Assembly: GCA_018389105.1 (NCBI GenBank)
Contig: JACATO010001004.1
Span: 60,001 to 124,000 of the forward strand
From: Nautilus pompilius
Taxonomy: Eukaryota > Mollusca > Cephalopoda > Nautilida > Nautilidae
DNA length: 64,000 nt
Direction: 5' to 3'
In this document: in pieces, positions 11,929-23,670 of the stretch
Layout of the letters: the number at the start of each line of letters is the position of its first letter
Position numbering within the stretch: the first letter of the stretch is position 1
Notes under the pieces: model-generated
Told to the model about the DNA's origin: nothing
The model's input: the letters and a program-made list of their open reading frames with translations, nothing else
Databases searched by the model: none
Program-made: the position numbers and the translations under genes

Positions 11929-11969
<41 letters not shown>
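11714..11969. repeat. CT microsatellite with CTTCATCACTAGAT inserts
   Basis: A (CT)n tract of about 255 bases contains CTTCATCACTAGATCTC at least three times (near 11754, 11830 and 11920) and shorter TTCATCACTCTC forms. It lacks the TGACGTCA core of the larger CT/GA arrays. Minus-strand Arg/Glu frames through it are artefacts. Confidence 0.95.
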
Positions 11970-11971
<2 letters not shown>

Positions 11972-14439
11972 CCGCCGCCCCTTTCTCCCTATTCTCACCC
12001 ACAAATCTCCTTTTAAGTGTGGGAAGTCGCAGAGCAGGCGATTCGGCTTCCTTAATACCAAACGGCTGAGACATCGTCCCGCCCCCCTAAACACCAGCAC
12101 CCCTTGTCTCCTCTCCCGCTTGCGGCAGCTCGGAGCGCGCGCGCGATGGTTAACCACTAGGCGGCCAGAGGAAAGAAACGAAGAACCTGTCAAGAACCCC
12201 GCCTCCGATAGACGTCGCACCGCTGGGCACATGCGGGCCCCAGTGTTACCACCAATAGGGCCGGCTCCGCTCTTACCAACCTAATCGTCGACGTCGCCTT
12301 GGTCTCTAGCGGAGCGGTACAGATGACGTTCGAACTCTCTCCCCCAAAACCAACAGCAAGGTGCGCGCTGCTATGCTACTGACAACGGAACTGTCGGCCT
12401 CCCTTCTTCCCTTCTAAAACCGGAGTAAAGCCCCGCTTCTAAGTTCTACGGTAATCTGGCGGTCTCAATTTTCTTAGACTCCTTTTAACGGATCGTTATT
12501 TATTTCACTGTTTAGCGCCACCCCACCACCCCCCCATGTACCTGATAAACGGTAGACTATTCCACCATCGGCTGTCGGGGTGTATAGATAAAAAACACAA
12601 AAACTGCTAAAACGTCAGCGTTGTGCGAGACTGGGATGGGAGAGGAAAAGACGGAAAACGTCACCGTAGTCTGCGATGACGCCCGTTCCCAGAATGTCTT
12701 CCGGCAGCATTATGCCCCGTGGCACTGTATCGGCCGTGATCGAACTTCTCGATACCAGTGGTCGAACACCGTTTGACAATAAGAAAAGACCCGCGATCTT
12801 CCCCAGTTGTTCCTGCACACCCTCTCCTTCATCTTAACGCTCGATGATATTAGACGCCGTGACACCCATGGCTGATTATTTTTAATTGGATTTTTTAATT
12901 TGATAATGAAAATACCGTTTTAAAGTCGCCCTTTTTTTTTTGAAAATTCTTCCCTGCTTAACATCCTTTTCTCCCTGCGAAAGTTCCAACCGTTCTGTTA
13001 GCTCAGGGCGGGAAGCGGAAGGCTGGGAGATGGAGAGAGAGCAGTCCCGTGATGTATGGTGTCGTTCGGACCGCGCTCGGCCTGACCAACCCAGAGAAGC
13101 TATAAGAAATTAGCCGGGAAAACCTTGCAGAAATGACACAGTCATGGACAATCTGGGGCTGGGCGCCAACTCGCTACCATCAAACCTATCGGCCACGACA
13201 AGCCAGGGGTACCTCGCCATTAATGCGGCGCGACAACGCCCCCAGATAAGGCCCAACTGAGACAGCGATACCGGTCTCCGAAGCGTGGATGGGCCGGTCG
13301 CTGCCTCGTGACAGTCTGCCCCCCGTTAAAACGAAAGTAGAAGGATCGAAATCTAGGCTGTTCTCCCAATGGCGCTGCTCGCGTGACTAGTTCCAGCAGC
13401 GGGAACACCGGTCGGCGGTCGGAGAGTCTACGTGTAGCGTTTAGACAGGCGATACTCAACGTCAGTTGTGTTCCGTGGCATAAATTCGCCAATGCACTTT
13501 AACTCGTCGAACGGACCGGAGTTCGGGGCTTCACAACTGTCGAGCAGTCAGTCAGTCCTGCTGTTTCAAAGTGCGGCTGTCCGCCTACCGATACGCTTTA
13601 CTGCTCGAGAAATCCAGCCAGCCCCGGCTCGAGGGTTCCTCCTTCTAAGCCCTGTCCTGGTGTATTTGCTTCATGATTTCCCCACTTGCGTGTGCGAGCG
13701 CACGGATTGGTGAGGCTTAACGCTTTGATTACGCTACTTAGAATATGATTAGGACCGCCGACACGTGATGCCAGCGTGGTACATGAGGCTCAGCAAGATT
13801 TAATGACGTCACTGGGTGCGTGGAACATTTCAGACGAATTTTAGTTTGCATTTATGGAATTATATATTTGGAAATAGCTAACGTCTGTGCGTGAAACTGA
13901 TGTTGTTTGACGGCTTACCACAGAACCACGACTGGAGCATGCGGAGGGAGAAAGAGAGATCGCGTCTAAGGTCGGCGATCGCGTCCCGAGGATGGCGGAC
14001 CGTGTCCACGTGTCCCGCTATAAGTTCAGCCATTACGTATAAAGATATCTGGCTTCTGTCCGTCTCTAATGGCTGCCCGTGTAGAGGGGCCGGAAACGAT
14101 AAATCGCAAAGGAACGTAGTTGGGAGGAGGGAGGAAGAGAAAGAAACGCAAAATCATTTAAATTGTACATTTAAAATGTTTCTCGTGGAACTAATCCATT
14201 CCAAGATTATTTGGTAAATTCTACCCAGGTGATGTTACACGGTCGGTGCAACCTTTCGCCATAACTGTCTCAGAGATTTACCGTCTGTTACAGGCCAGAG
14301 CATGTCGACAGTTTGAAGAATTCATCCATGTCTGTTCTTAAATACCTACAGTACTGGAAATGATTATGCAAGTATACGCAGGATATGTACGAATAATGAG
14401 TAATCGCAACTGAGAAGTGTATATAACACAGCGCATTAT
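11970..14439. other. Unassigned non-coding sequence
   Basis: GC-rich to about 12300, then mixed. An isolated TGACGTCA lies at 13804-13811. Several 60-108 codon frames are unrecognised. The left boundary of the Tc1-like element at 14440 is uncertain; CAGTACTGGAAATG near 14348 could be its terminal repeat, but no partner was found on the other side. Confidence 0.5.
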
Positions 14440-15400
14440 TACAGAAAACGCAAAACGAATTAAATACGTTGTACAGAACATTAGTATTTGGTACCCGAGT
14501 CCATTGTTTTGTACAGACTATGACACTTTGTTTTCATGCTTCCCCCAAAGGTTATCGATGCATGGCTTTGGAATGTTGGTCCAAATATCTTTTAGCACTT
14601 TCCACAGTTCATCCAAGATGTTTTGTTACTGTTTGACTTACGTAATAACCACATAACCCCATATAACCTCAGAAATATCCATGTAGGCCAAACGCGTCTA
14701 TATGAGTGTTCCACCAACCTCTTCGTGTTTCAGATAGTGTTTCTCCACTTCGGCTGCGTGCTCGGGGCCGCTGTCATGTTGGAAGGTAAATCTCGGCCAT
14801 CCTGAGAGAAAGGCGTGATGGATGGAAAAAAAAACAACCTGCCTGTACTTGTCAGCAGTCAATATGCATTCGACACTTTTGTATTTCGCTGTACACTGAC
14901 CATTATACAACTCTCCTGTTTTCCTTTCAACAAACAGTCGCTGATTATTTCCACGCAGTTCCAACTTTGACTCATCTGTAAGGAGCACCTTCTTCCGGGT
15001 TCAGTCATCCAACTGATTTATTTCAGCTGCCCCCTTTAGCCTGGTCTTTTAGTTGCGTCTTCTCAACAAAGGTTTTCCGGCAGCTGCACACCCACCGAGA
15101 CCACTCCGAGTCAATGTGAATCTTGCTGTTCTTGAAGGGGCGCTAGCACTCGTACTCGCAGCTCAGTCATTCACAAGATCTGGTGGTCTCAACTTTGGAA
15201 AGTTTAGGCTTTTTTTCTCAGCTACGTCTGTCGCCAACAGAGCCAGTTTCGTGTATCCTCCTCAGAGTCGTGCCTGCAGTTCCTTCTGATACATGGAATC
15301 GATCTGCAACATCCTGCCACACGGAGCAGCAGCCCTCACTAGCTAAGACTCGGATTTCTATACGCTGTCGTGTGATATTTCCTTCCCAAAAGCCATAATA
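14440..15400 (-). mobile_element. Decayed Tc1-like transposon with transposase pseudogene
   Basis: The minus strand carries a Tc1-family (DD34E) transposase broken by stops and frameshifts. From the N-terminus at about 15400: a helix-turn-helix stretch EIRVLASEGCCSV...DVADRFHVSEGT and the linker LRRIHETGSVGDRRS; GKPLLRR near 15070; the first Asp in VLLTDESKLEL (14960-14990); the second Asp in FTFQHDSGPEHAA; a possible third acidic residue in ISEVIW; and the C-terminal ELWKVLKDIWTNIP (about 14590). These match the usual order of Tc1 transposases of about 340 residues. Terminal repeats were not found with confidence, so the limits cover the coding remnant only. Not functional. Confidence 0.85.
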
Positions 15401-16387
15401 TTCACCACACTACACAGATATCACTGCCTATAGCTTCATAGTCCTTCTGCGGGCGTCGCACATCCGGTCTGCTAGAACGACAACCAATCAGCTACTACAT
15501 CAACACGTGACTGCCCTGCGGACCATTTTGTCTTTACACGAGATGATTCTACCCCGCGCTATTTTCATTTTATATATTTCCATAATTATTTTCGATACTG
15601 TATTTGGAGAACTGTTTGGCAGTGTAAGAATCCACCAATATTTATCTACTCGTGGGTGAGAGTCGCAGTGATAAATATTAATAATAAACACCTCTGAAAA
15701 TTGAGGTCCTGTGCAAGCCAGCCGGCCTTCGACCGAGCTGTTTATAGCCATTCTGAACGTGGCGACAAGTCCTAAAATGGCCTATCTCCTTGGTGTTTGA
15801 TGCTGCTAACTGCGGCAAGTGTCGGCCCCTGTAAATATTACCGAGATAAATCGCCTGTATGATGTCCAAAAAGTTAACGTTAATATAAACGAAACAACAC
15901 CAACAACAAACCCGAGGTGATTCGCAATAATAATTAATGGAAGTTATGAGTTGTTGAATAGACGCTGTTCTGCCGTTGTTGCCAAGTGATGGCGCTGTTA
16001 CTGTTCCTATCACCACGTTATCACGTGACAACGTTTTATGATTGTATCTTTTCGATGCTTTGATTCTAGACTATTGAGCATCCATTTTTAAGTTGACCAT
16101 TTCTGTTCGTTTTGTTTACAAAAGATTAGCTCTCTCAATTTTTTTTTTTTATATTTTACCCTAAAGGAGCACTTCTTGTTGGCGTTACTGGCTTTCTCCT
16201 TCAAACATTTACAGCGGTTTTTTCTTTTTAAAAAAAAACAACAGAAAACCAATTTTTGTGTAAAAATATTTATTATTGTCGACCTTTATTTGCGTACAGA
16301 AGTCACGTGATATTACGGAAAGTGCGGTGAGTAAACGGTGGCAGGGTGGGCTACATTCTCTGAGTACCCACCGACTAGGTAGAAAAC
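15401..16387. other. Unassigned non-coding sequence
   Basis: Contains the unrecognised sequence 5' of the Tc1-like remnant, AT-rich stretches, a T run at about 16139-16150 and a T-to-A homopolymer junction near 16205-16238. A 117-codon minus-strand frame (15678-16031) has no recognised domain. Confidence 0.5.
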
Positions 16388-16474
16388 AGAGAGAGAGAGA
16401 TAGAGATATGACCTTAGTATAGAGAGTGAGAGAGATATGACGTCAGTAAACAGAGAGAGAGAGATGACCTCAGT

Positions 16475-16513
<39 letters not shown>

Positions 16514-17042
16514 TGACCTTAGTATAGAGAGTGAGAGAGATATGACGTCAGTAAACAGAGAGAGAGAGAGATGACCTTAGTATAGAGAGTGAGAGAGATA
16601 TGACATCAGTAAACAGAGAGAGAGAGAGAGAGAGAGATGACCTTAGTATAGAGAGTGAGAGAGATATGACGTCAGTAAACAGAGAGAGAGAGATGACCTT
16701 AGTATAGAGAGTGAGAGATATGACCTTAGTATAGAGAGTGAGAGAGATATGACGTCAGTAAACAGAGAGAGAGAGATGACCTTAGTATAGAGAGTGAGAG
16801 AGATATGACGTCAGTAAACACAGAGAGAGAGAGAGAGATGACCTTAGTATGGAGAGTGAGAGAGATATGACGTTAGTAAACAGAGAGAGAGAGAGATGAC
16901 CTTAGTATAGAGAGTGAGAGAGATATAACGTCAGTAAACAGAGAGAGAGAGATATGACGTCAGTAAACAGAGAGAGAGAGATATGACCTCAGTAAAGAGA
17001 GTGAGAGAGATATAACGTCAGTAAACAGAGAGAGAGAGAGAA
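16388..17042. repeat. GA-rich compound minisatellite with TGACGTCAG core (array B)
   Basis: About ten dimeric units of roughly 55 bases alternate ATGACCTTAGTATAGAGAG and ATATGACGTCAGTAAACAG, separated by GA tracts. I count about six exact TGACGTCA palindromes, with decayed forms TGACATCA, TGACGTTA and TAACGTCA. The two half-units look like diverged copies of one ancestral monomer, since both begin TGAC(C/G)T(T/C)AGTA. Some GA tracts are expanded, notably near 16482-16511. Confidence 0.95.
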
Positions 17043-19040
17043 CATTTACATATTTGCGCGGTCACGTGCACCGAACCCATGCGGTCAATGCGAGGCTATG
17101 AGTGGCGTCCGACTGTTTCAGCAACAAACGCAAAGCTGGCCGGTCTTCTCCGCATCCTGTCGTGTCGGTCATGCAACGACGGGAGCGGCAGCTCTGGTCG
17201 CACGCATAACAGACCAAGGCTGAGCCGTTCTTGCGAATCTAACAGAAATGGAAAGCGCTACCGCCGGTAACTGTTCTTAAAGAGAGTCTTCGAGAAACAC
17301 CTCAAACTTCGGCTCTGACTTGCAAATCCTTAGAGAATCACGTCCTTCACACCGGTTTTACGAAAGTCACTAAACGTTTCGGCTGAGAAATAAGATGTTG
17401 GGCTGGATTACGGTAAAAGGGCGTGCAAATGGAATCGACTGTTGTCAGGAGACGATTCCACGGCAGTGACATTTGTTTTCCTACATTGCAACAGCCGTCT
17501 AAATTAGAGAAAATCTCCAACACCGAAAGAGATTTCTCCTGTCTCCCTTCGTCAACGGTGCCCGCTGTGGACTTCACTATTGGCGGTTCCTTTTTCAATA
17601 TTAATGTCGCTCGTTTAGTGAGTGGTCAGCCAGTCCCCTTGTGCAGCCATTGCCCCATCCGACGAGCATCTTGCATGCATCCTTTCTCGCGTAACCGTTA
17701 CGATTATCCTTTGTCGGTAATTCTTGGTCACCGGATAAATAAATTAAAATAGAAATGACATTAGTGAATGGCGATCTGTGAGCTGTCTGTCTCTCCCGCC
17801 CAGACTGGAAACTACTCTCGCCTAATGAGTCCTCCTCATTTCCACCTGTCCGCCGCCAGACAGACTTCCTGTCCCTTACGACGCGCAATTACGGCTAAAA
17901 ATTCTCCAGCCCAGGAAACTCTTGCTGTTTCAGAGGGATCACTCACTCATCCGTTTATTTATTTCGATTTTTTCCCCCTCTCTTTTAAAAAGGGAGATAC
18001 TTGTTAATAGTTAGGAGGGACCGAAAATAAATGGCTAAAATAAGCGCAGGAATACAAGCTGTTTCTGTCTGACCGAAGTTTGAGAAATCACTCCGCTATA
18101 AGAAAGAGAGACTTTGTACAGCTGCCACCATTCGGGGTATAAAAAAACAACAACAAACAAGCAACTCTTTTGTCTTTTTAAAAATATAAATCTATTACGT
18201 GACACGTGACACCTAAAGTATACTCACTTTCAAGCCTCTCTTTATGTCTTTATTGCACTGCTGCCGACATATTCAAGACGCCAGACACCAAACAACAATC
18301 AGGAATAAACCGAAGCCAGGTTTTGATCTGATGAAAGAACGGGGATTATATTCAGTTAAACAGTGTCTTCTGTTCGCTGGGATCTCTGATGAAGAGAACC
18401 TCTCTCTCTCTCTGCCCCCTCCCCCATCTGATCTGGCTCAGAGATGTACTCAACAACCCTATGTAACTACTACATCCCTGGCTGCGCTATTAACATGCCT
18501 CTATGGGCAGATCGCTCAATCTATCTCTACCTCATCCTTAATGAGAGCCAGAAACAACCGTTATTTGTCTTTACGCGAGAGGAATAATAGGAGATCCATA
18601 ATCTCGTATATTTGAAAAGCAGTAAATTTCATGCGAAGATGACCTTTATGTTCTTCACGTTAGTCCCGTTCGGTAAACGAACTGCTTGGTTTTGTAATGA
18701 GTAAGGCTGACTATTGTTTGTTCATACTACCTGACCGATACATTTCAGATATCCGCTCTGAACCAAGCTTTTTTTTTTTAGATTCCTTTAGTCTGCGAAA
18801 TGGCCCCTGGTTTTATTTGATCTATCATCTGATATAATTTCAGAATACATCTAAATTTGAACTGAAGATTATTTACTTCCTGAAACTGCCATTTCGATGT
18901 CTTCTGAAAAGACGCGAATGGTGTCAACAAGATGGAGGGAGGGAGCGGGCGTCCACACAACACAGATAATGTCTCCAGTTACCTCCCTTCCAGACTTGGT
19001 GCGAGAGTAATCTCAAACCCTTTCTTGCAGGCTTCAACAA
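17043..19040. other. Unassigned non-coding sequence
   Basis: Mixed composition with moderate CpG content. Frames of 109 (17423-17752) and 123 codons (18244-18615) are unrecognised and overlap frames on the other strand, as expected for chance. CACGTG occurs twice around 18200 in tandem-like GTGACACGTGACACC. Confidence 0.5.
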
Positions 19041-19049
19041 AAGCCTCTT

Positions 19050-19185
19050 CCGGCCTCCGACAGTTCGGACCTTAATCTGTGCAACTTCTTATGGGAGTAG
19101 GCACTTTAAGGAGCAAGTCTACAAGATGGCCCCCCCAGGACGATAGATAACGATTCGAGATTAGCCGAGACACTCTGGGAAAAGT
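19050..19185 (+). pseudogene. Fragment of a Tc1/mariner-superfamily transposase C-terminus
   Basis: The plus strand reads PASDSSDLNLCNFLWE near 19058-19105, followed after a frame change by KEQVYKMAPP. This resembles the catalytic-end signature SPDLxPCDFFLWGxLKxxVY of mariner-related transposases. The stretch is short and frameshifted with stops in every frame, so it is a relic with no function. Assignment rests on one motif and its spacing. Confidence 0.4.
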
Positions 19186-19199
19186 TATGAACGATAGTG

Positions 19200-19920
19200 T
19201 GCACGGGTCCTTACATAACTATACACTTTCCCCCCGTATAGTGGCACGCACCAGTATTAAGTATGGACCATTCATAGTCCGATGGTGACATCTGTAGAAA
19301 ACCATGGCCTTTTTCATCCGAAACACTCGGTACTTTCTAATTTACAGACGGATTCTGATCACTTGAGATTTGCTTCCATTAAGAGTTCTCGAATTTTCGC
19401 CTGTCGTTTGTTGTTGATCTTCAAAAGAGGAGAGTTCTAAAACCACGGCATTAATCTAATAGACTGAAAGTTCAGATAATCAGTCTTTCAATTGATAAAG
19501 TTTATCATAAACCTCTCCAGCCTTACGTTCGCAAAGTTTTTGCCAGCCATCAGGAACTGTTCAAGATCCGATGTGTTATTACCTTATACTAAACAGATCG
19601 GGCTTTTGATCTGCAGACCCATTTAATATCATTGCAGACATCTGAATTTCTTCTATCGAAATTGATATTCTGATCGATGGCACACTGATGTCGAACTTGA
19701 AAGCGTCCAAAGAAACGCTTCCAAGTACCAACGGGTCGCACTGCTGGCGAGTCATCATCTTTGGAACGGTCACCAACCTTTAAGTGGAAAATCTTTCTTA
19801 TGTCACGATCCGGTGCATATCTCGGATACTGGCATCTGTGAGCGAACATGGCGATGATTATCCGAAAGTCATTCGGGATTACCCATCTTTCCCTCCTTCG
19901 GTTACCAGACGTTCAGCACA
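19200..19920. other. Unassigned non-coding sequence
   Basis: No feature recognised. Two overlapping minus-strand frames at 19579-19849 share the same DNA in different frames and neither resembles a known protein. Confidence 0.5.
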
Positions 19921-19922
19921 TT

Positions 19923-20011
<89 letters not shown>

Positions 20012-20321
20012 CATCTCTCTCTCTCTCTGTGTGTAACTGACGTCATTCTCTCTCTGTAACTGACATCATTCTCTCTCTGTGTAAGTGACGTCATTCTCTT
20101 GCTCTCTGTAACTGACGTCATCTCTCTCTCTCTCACTCTCTCCATCTCTCCCCATCTCTCTCTCTCTCTGTGTAACTGACGTCATCTCTCTCTCTCTGTA
20201 ACTGACATCATTCTCTCTCTCTGTGTAATTGACGTCATTCTCTCTCTCTCTCTGTAACTGATGTCATCACTCTGTACTGATGTCATCTCTCTCTGTACTG
20301 ACTTAACCTCTCCGTACTGAC

Positions 20322-20363
<42 letters not shown>

Positions 20364-20405
20364 CCGATGTCATCCCTCTGTGCACTGACGTCATCTCTCT
20401 CGTTC
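19921..20405. repeat. CT-rich compound minisatellite with TGACGTCAT core (array C)
   Basis: A (CT)n tract of about 100 bases passes into about 13 units of the form CTCTGTAACTGACGTCAT plus CT tract. About seven cores are exact TGACGTCA; the others include TGACATCA and TGATGTCA. The unit is the reverse complement of the array A unit (GA tract, ATGACGTCAGTTAC, GA tract), so A and C are the same repeat in opposite orientation. Later units use GTACTGATGTCATC, like those in array F. Confidence 0.95.
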
Positions 20406-21807
20406 TCAATTAATGGAGTTTCTCTGCGGGCTGGCAGATCTATTAAAGGAGGAAAAAATTCATTTGAGGAAAATCAATTAAAATTGTTTGTATAAAAGCA
20501 AAATCGAATAGGAGCTGTGCTGGATCACGTCGTTTAGCCATTTTGCCAGGCGTAAAATGAAAATATGGTCTACCGCACGGTCAATTTATAGAAGTTATAA
20601 GATTCATCGGAGCTCAAATATTTGCTAATAAGATACATTATTTTAACAATCTGTAATATCTCTTCCTACTTCGTGTTCCCTCTTTACTGACAACAGCAGT
20701 AACATTCCACAGCGTTGCTTTGTTATCACAATTTTTAAACGACAAATATTCAACTGATAGCTGGCAGCTGTAACGTACGACAATATCTACATGGGAGATA
20801 ACTCTGGTAGAGGAGCGTCGTCGTGTGACGGTCTTCCACTAGAGAGCGTTGCCTGCTCGGCACCACAATGTGACTCCGGCACCTCTTCGGACTTCGGCAG
20901 GGGAAATCCCTACCAGAAGCGTTCGTCTGTTATCTCGGCCATTAATACAGGAGCGATGCCATTTTTAGCGCCACCCAGGTCTGTGATATTATCTACAGCA
21001 GTTCTCGCCACGATTGTTCCGACTTTGGTTTCTTCGGTCTTTGTTTAGTCTGGATAGCAATTAGCCGAAGAAATAAAGGTAATAAAAAAGGGGGGTAGAA
21101 CAAGAACAGCAGTTTCCAAGAGGTCGACGGAATTCTGTTTACCGCAGTCGCTATAGTGAGCGTAAATCAACATTATCGAGAGAAACCTGAACCCCCGGTT
21201 TGTTTGCCTGCCGTTTCTAAAGAGGACCCGCTACAAGAAGAATTAGCTGACAGTCTCTGCTGTATTCTGTTTTCTCTCTTCTCAACGGCTGGGGGTGGGT
21301 GTTAGGGTTAGGTAAAAATATACACCCAAAAGAAGCTTGCTGTCTGTTACCTGGCTCAGCGGGGCGGGGGGAAAACCGGAGCCTAGGTAAAAGCGATTAG
21401 GGGCCTGAAATTCTTGCTTGGACTTCTACCGTGGTATCGGCGTTCGGTTCACGAAGTTAAGCGAGGCACAGGACGGGTGGCGTCCATCTCTATTTACGCA
21501 AGAGCACGAAAGGGTTACATCTAGGGATGTGAAATGCCAGCTACCATCTTCATCAGTCTGCTGAGTGCTGCTTAAATAATCTATGCCAACCCCTCCTGCT
21601 AATAATCAGCTTGGCATCGACGTATTAACATTACTAAGCAATACACGTGACCCACACGTCAACGTTACGTAAACCGTAACCTACAGGTCATTAATTACTA
21701 GTTTATCGATTCTCATTAACCAAAAACAGATAAATCATAGAAAAGTTAATTTGTTTTTTTTCTTTTTTTTTTTAAAAAAAAAGTCCATTTTGAATAATTT
21801 GCGCAGT
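20406..21807. other. Unassigned non-coding sequence
   Basis: No gene recognised. A T-to-A homopolymer junction lies at about 21750-21782. Two TTAGGG copies near 21303 are too few to call telomeric repeat. Composition is mixed. Confidence 0.5.
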
Positions 21808-22147
21808 CGGAGTGTACATAGTTAACCTTCCGTATACCACGTTAGTTCTTACCTCCCCTTTACCTCCTCTCCTGTCGGGGTGTACATAGTTAACCTTCCG
21901 TATACCACGTTAGTTCTTACCTCCCCTTTACCTCCTCTCCTGTCGGGGTGTACATAGTTAACCTTCCGTATACCACGTTAGTTCTTACCTCCCCTTTACC
22001 TCCTCTCCTGTCGGAGTGTACATAGTTAACCTTCCGTATACCACGTTAGTTCTTACCTCCCCTTTACCTCCTCTCCTGTCGGGGTGTACATAGTTAACCT
22101 TCCGTATACCACGTTAGTTCTTACCTCCCCTTTACCTCCTGTCCTGG
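21808..22147. repeat. 68-bp tandem repeat, five near-identical copies
   Basis: Five head-to-tail copies start at 21808, 21876, 21944, 22012 and 22080. Each contains GTGTACATAGTTAACC, GTATACCACGTTAGTT and CCTCCCCTTTACCTCC. The only clear difference is CGGAGTG in copies 1 and 4 against CGGGGTG in copies 2, 3 and 5; the last copy diverges at its right end. Near-identity implies recent expansion or homogenisation. Confidence 0.97.
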
Positions 22148-23289
22148 CGGCTCGACCTGTATTGACTAACAAAATCTTGAAGGGCAGTGAGTTGCGGATA
22201 GAAGAGTTCGAAATAATTAGGGGTGCTGTGGACCGGAAAATGAAAAGCAGTAAAATTGGGCAAACTGAAAGTAAGCTAAACCTTGCTGAACGATGGAGAC
22301 TGACGGTAAACGGACAATAATCTGATCTGGAGGAGTCTAACGGAGCGTCTCCCCGTGGCCTCGAATTCACGCCATAGACAATAAGGACGAGACAACAAAA
22401 AAAACAACACACTTGAGATGGTCTCAGAAACTCGACAAAAATTAAATAAATAGAGGGTTACACGTAAACGGTGTACAAAGAAGAGTTAATCTAACCTCCA
22501 TCGAATCGCTGGAAACCTCAAATTATTTGATGCTCTTAAAGAAGCGGTAAATTGAAAGTAATGTATTCTGTTCGGTTTTGTATGACGGGAATGAATGATT
22601 TTACTTTAAAAAAAAAAAAAAAGGAAAGCTGAGAGATGCCATCCAAAAGAAGGAATAACAATTAACATTATTAATCATTAAGAAAACCTAGCTAATTTGT
22701 TAATTATAAATGATTTAAAGAACAATAGGAAAAGGAATTTTTCTTTTTTATTTTTGAAAATGCTTCTTAACTTTCGTGCGATTAATTTCACTTTACAGAC
22801 CAGGAGGCAAAGAGTCAAAGAAAGAACTCTGTCACGAGCGTGGCGGCGCCTGCGATCGCAATGGCGTGGGTGGGAGGGGCTACCTGAAAACGGGAATTAC
22901 TACCGTGGAAATTAATGCATTCGGGACCTCGTACGAATTTGAGACCAGCGAGCGAAAGGTTCATTCCCTTTAGTCAATCGGCCTCTTGGTAAGGCGGCGG
23001 CCTGGTACGGCTGGTATAGGCTTTTTCCTTCTCTTTCCCCTCTTTCCTCCCAATGTATCCAATTTATTCCATCAACCACTGATCCGCTGGCAAGAGGCCG
23101 ACCTGCGACCCCCGCTCCAGGTTTGGTCTGTTTTATAATGGCGTCGTCTGGAGGAAGGCCGGAAACCTTGGTTCATCAATGGGTTGCGTGGGAGGGGAGC
23201 TTTATGGCTGCGCACCAAGTCGGGGTGAGACTTTCTGTCGTCAGGCAGTAGTTTAGGGATAAAGTGGCGCCGCTTTCGTATAACCGAAC
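22148..23289. other. Unassigned non-coding sequence
   Basis: Includes an A run of about 14 at 22608-22622. Minus- and plus-strand frames that extend out of the 68-bp array into this region are unrecognised. No gene or element was identified. Confidence 0.5.
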
Positions 23290-23348
23290 GAGAGGAGAGG
23301 GAGAGAGAGAGAGAGGAAGATTTTGGGATGAAGAGAGAGATGAAGAGA

Positions 23349-23379
<31 letters not shown>

Positions 23380-23505
23380 GAGAGAGAGGAGAGAGAGGAG
23401 AGGGAGAGAGAGAGATTTAGGGATGAAAGAGAGAGATGAAGAGAGAGAGGGAGAGAGAGAGAGAGAGTGAGAGAGAGATTTAGGGATGAAGAGAGAGAGG
23501 GCGAG

Positions 23506-23541
<36 letters not shown>

Positions 23542-23670
23542 GAGGGAGAGAGAGAGAGAGATGATGACAGATGACGTCAGTACGACGGAGAGAGATGGAA
23601 AGAGAGATGGCGGAGAGAGAGAGAGAGATTTAGGGATGAAGAGAGAGATGAGAGAGAGAGAGAGAGAGGC
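23290..23670. repeat. GA-rich compound repeat with one TGACGTCAG (array D)
   Basis: A GA tract is interrupted by repeated GATTTAGGGATGAAGAGAG blocks (near 23320, 23414, 23478 and 23628) and by one ATGACGTCAGTACGACGG at about 23572. The single core ties it to arrays A, B, C, E and F. Plus-strand frames encode only Arg/Glu-rich peptide. Confidence 0.93.

Noticed and set aside
21300..21318. Telomeric repeat (TTAGGG)
   Set aside because: Only two copies, as expected by chance.
21808..22147. CRISPR array
   Set aside because: Repeats are directly head to tail with no spacers and the DNA is eukaryotic in character.
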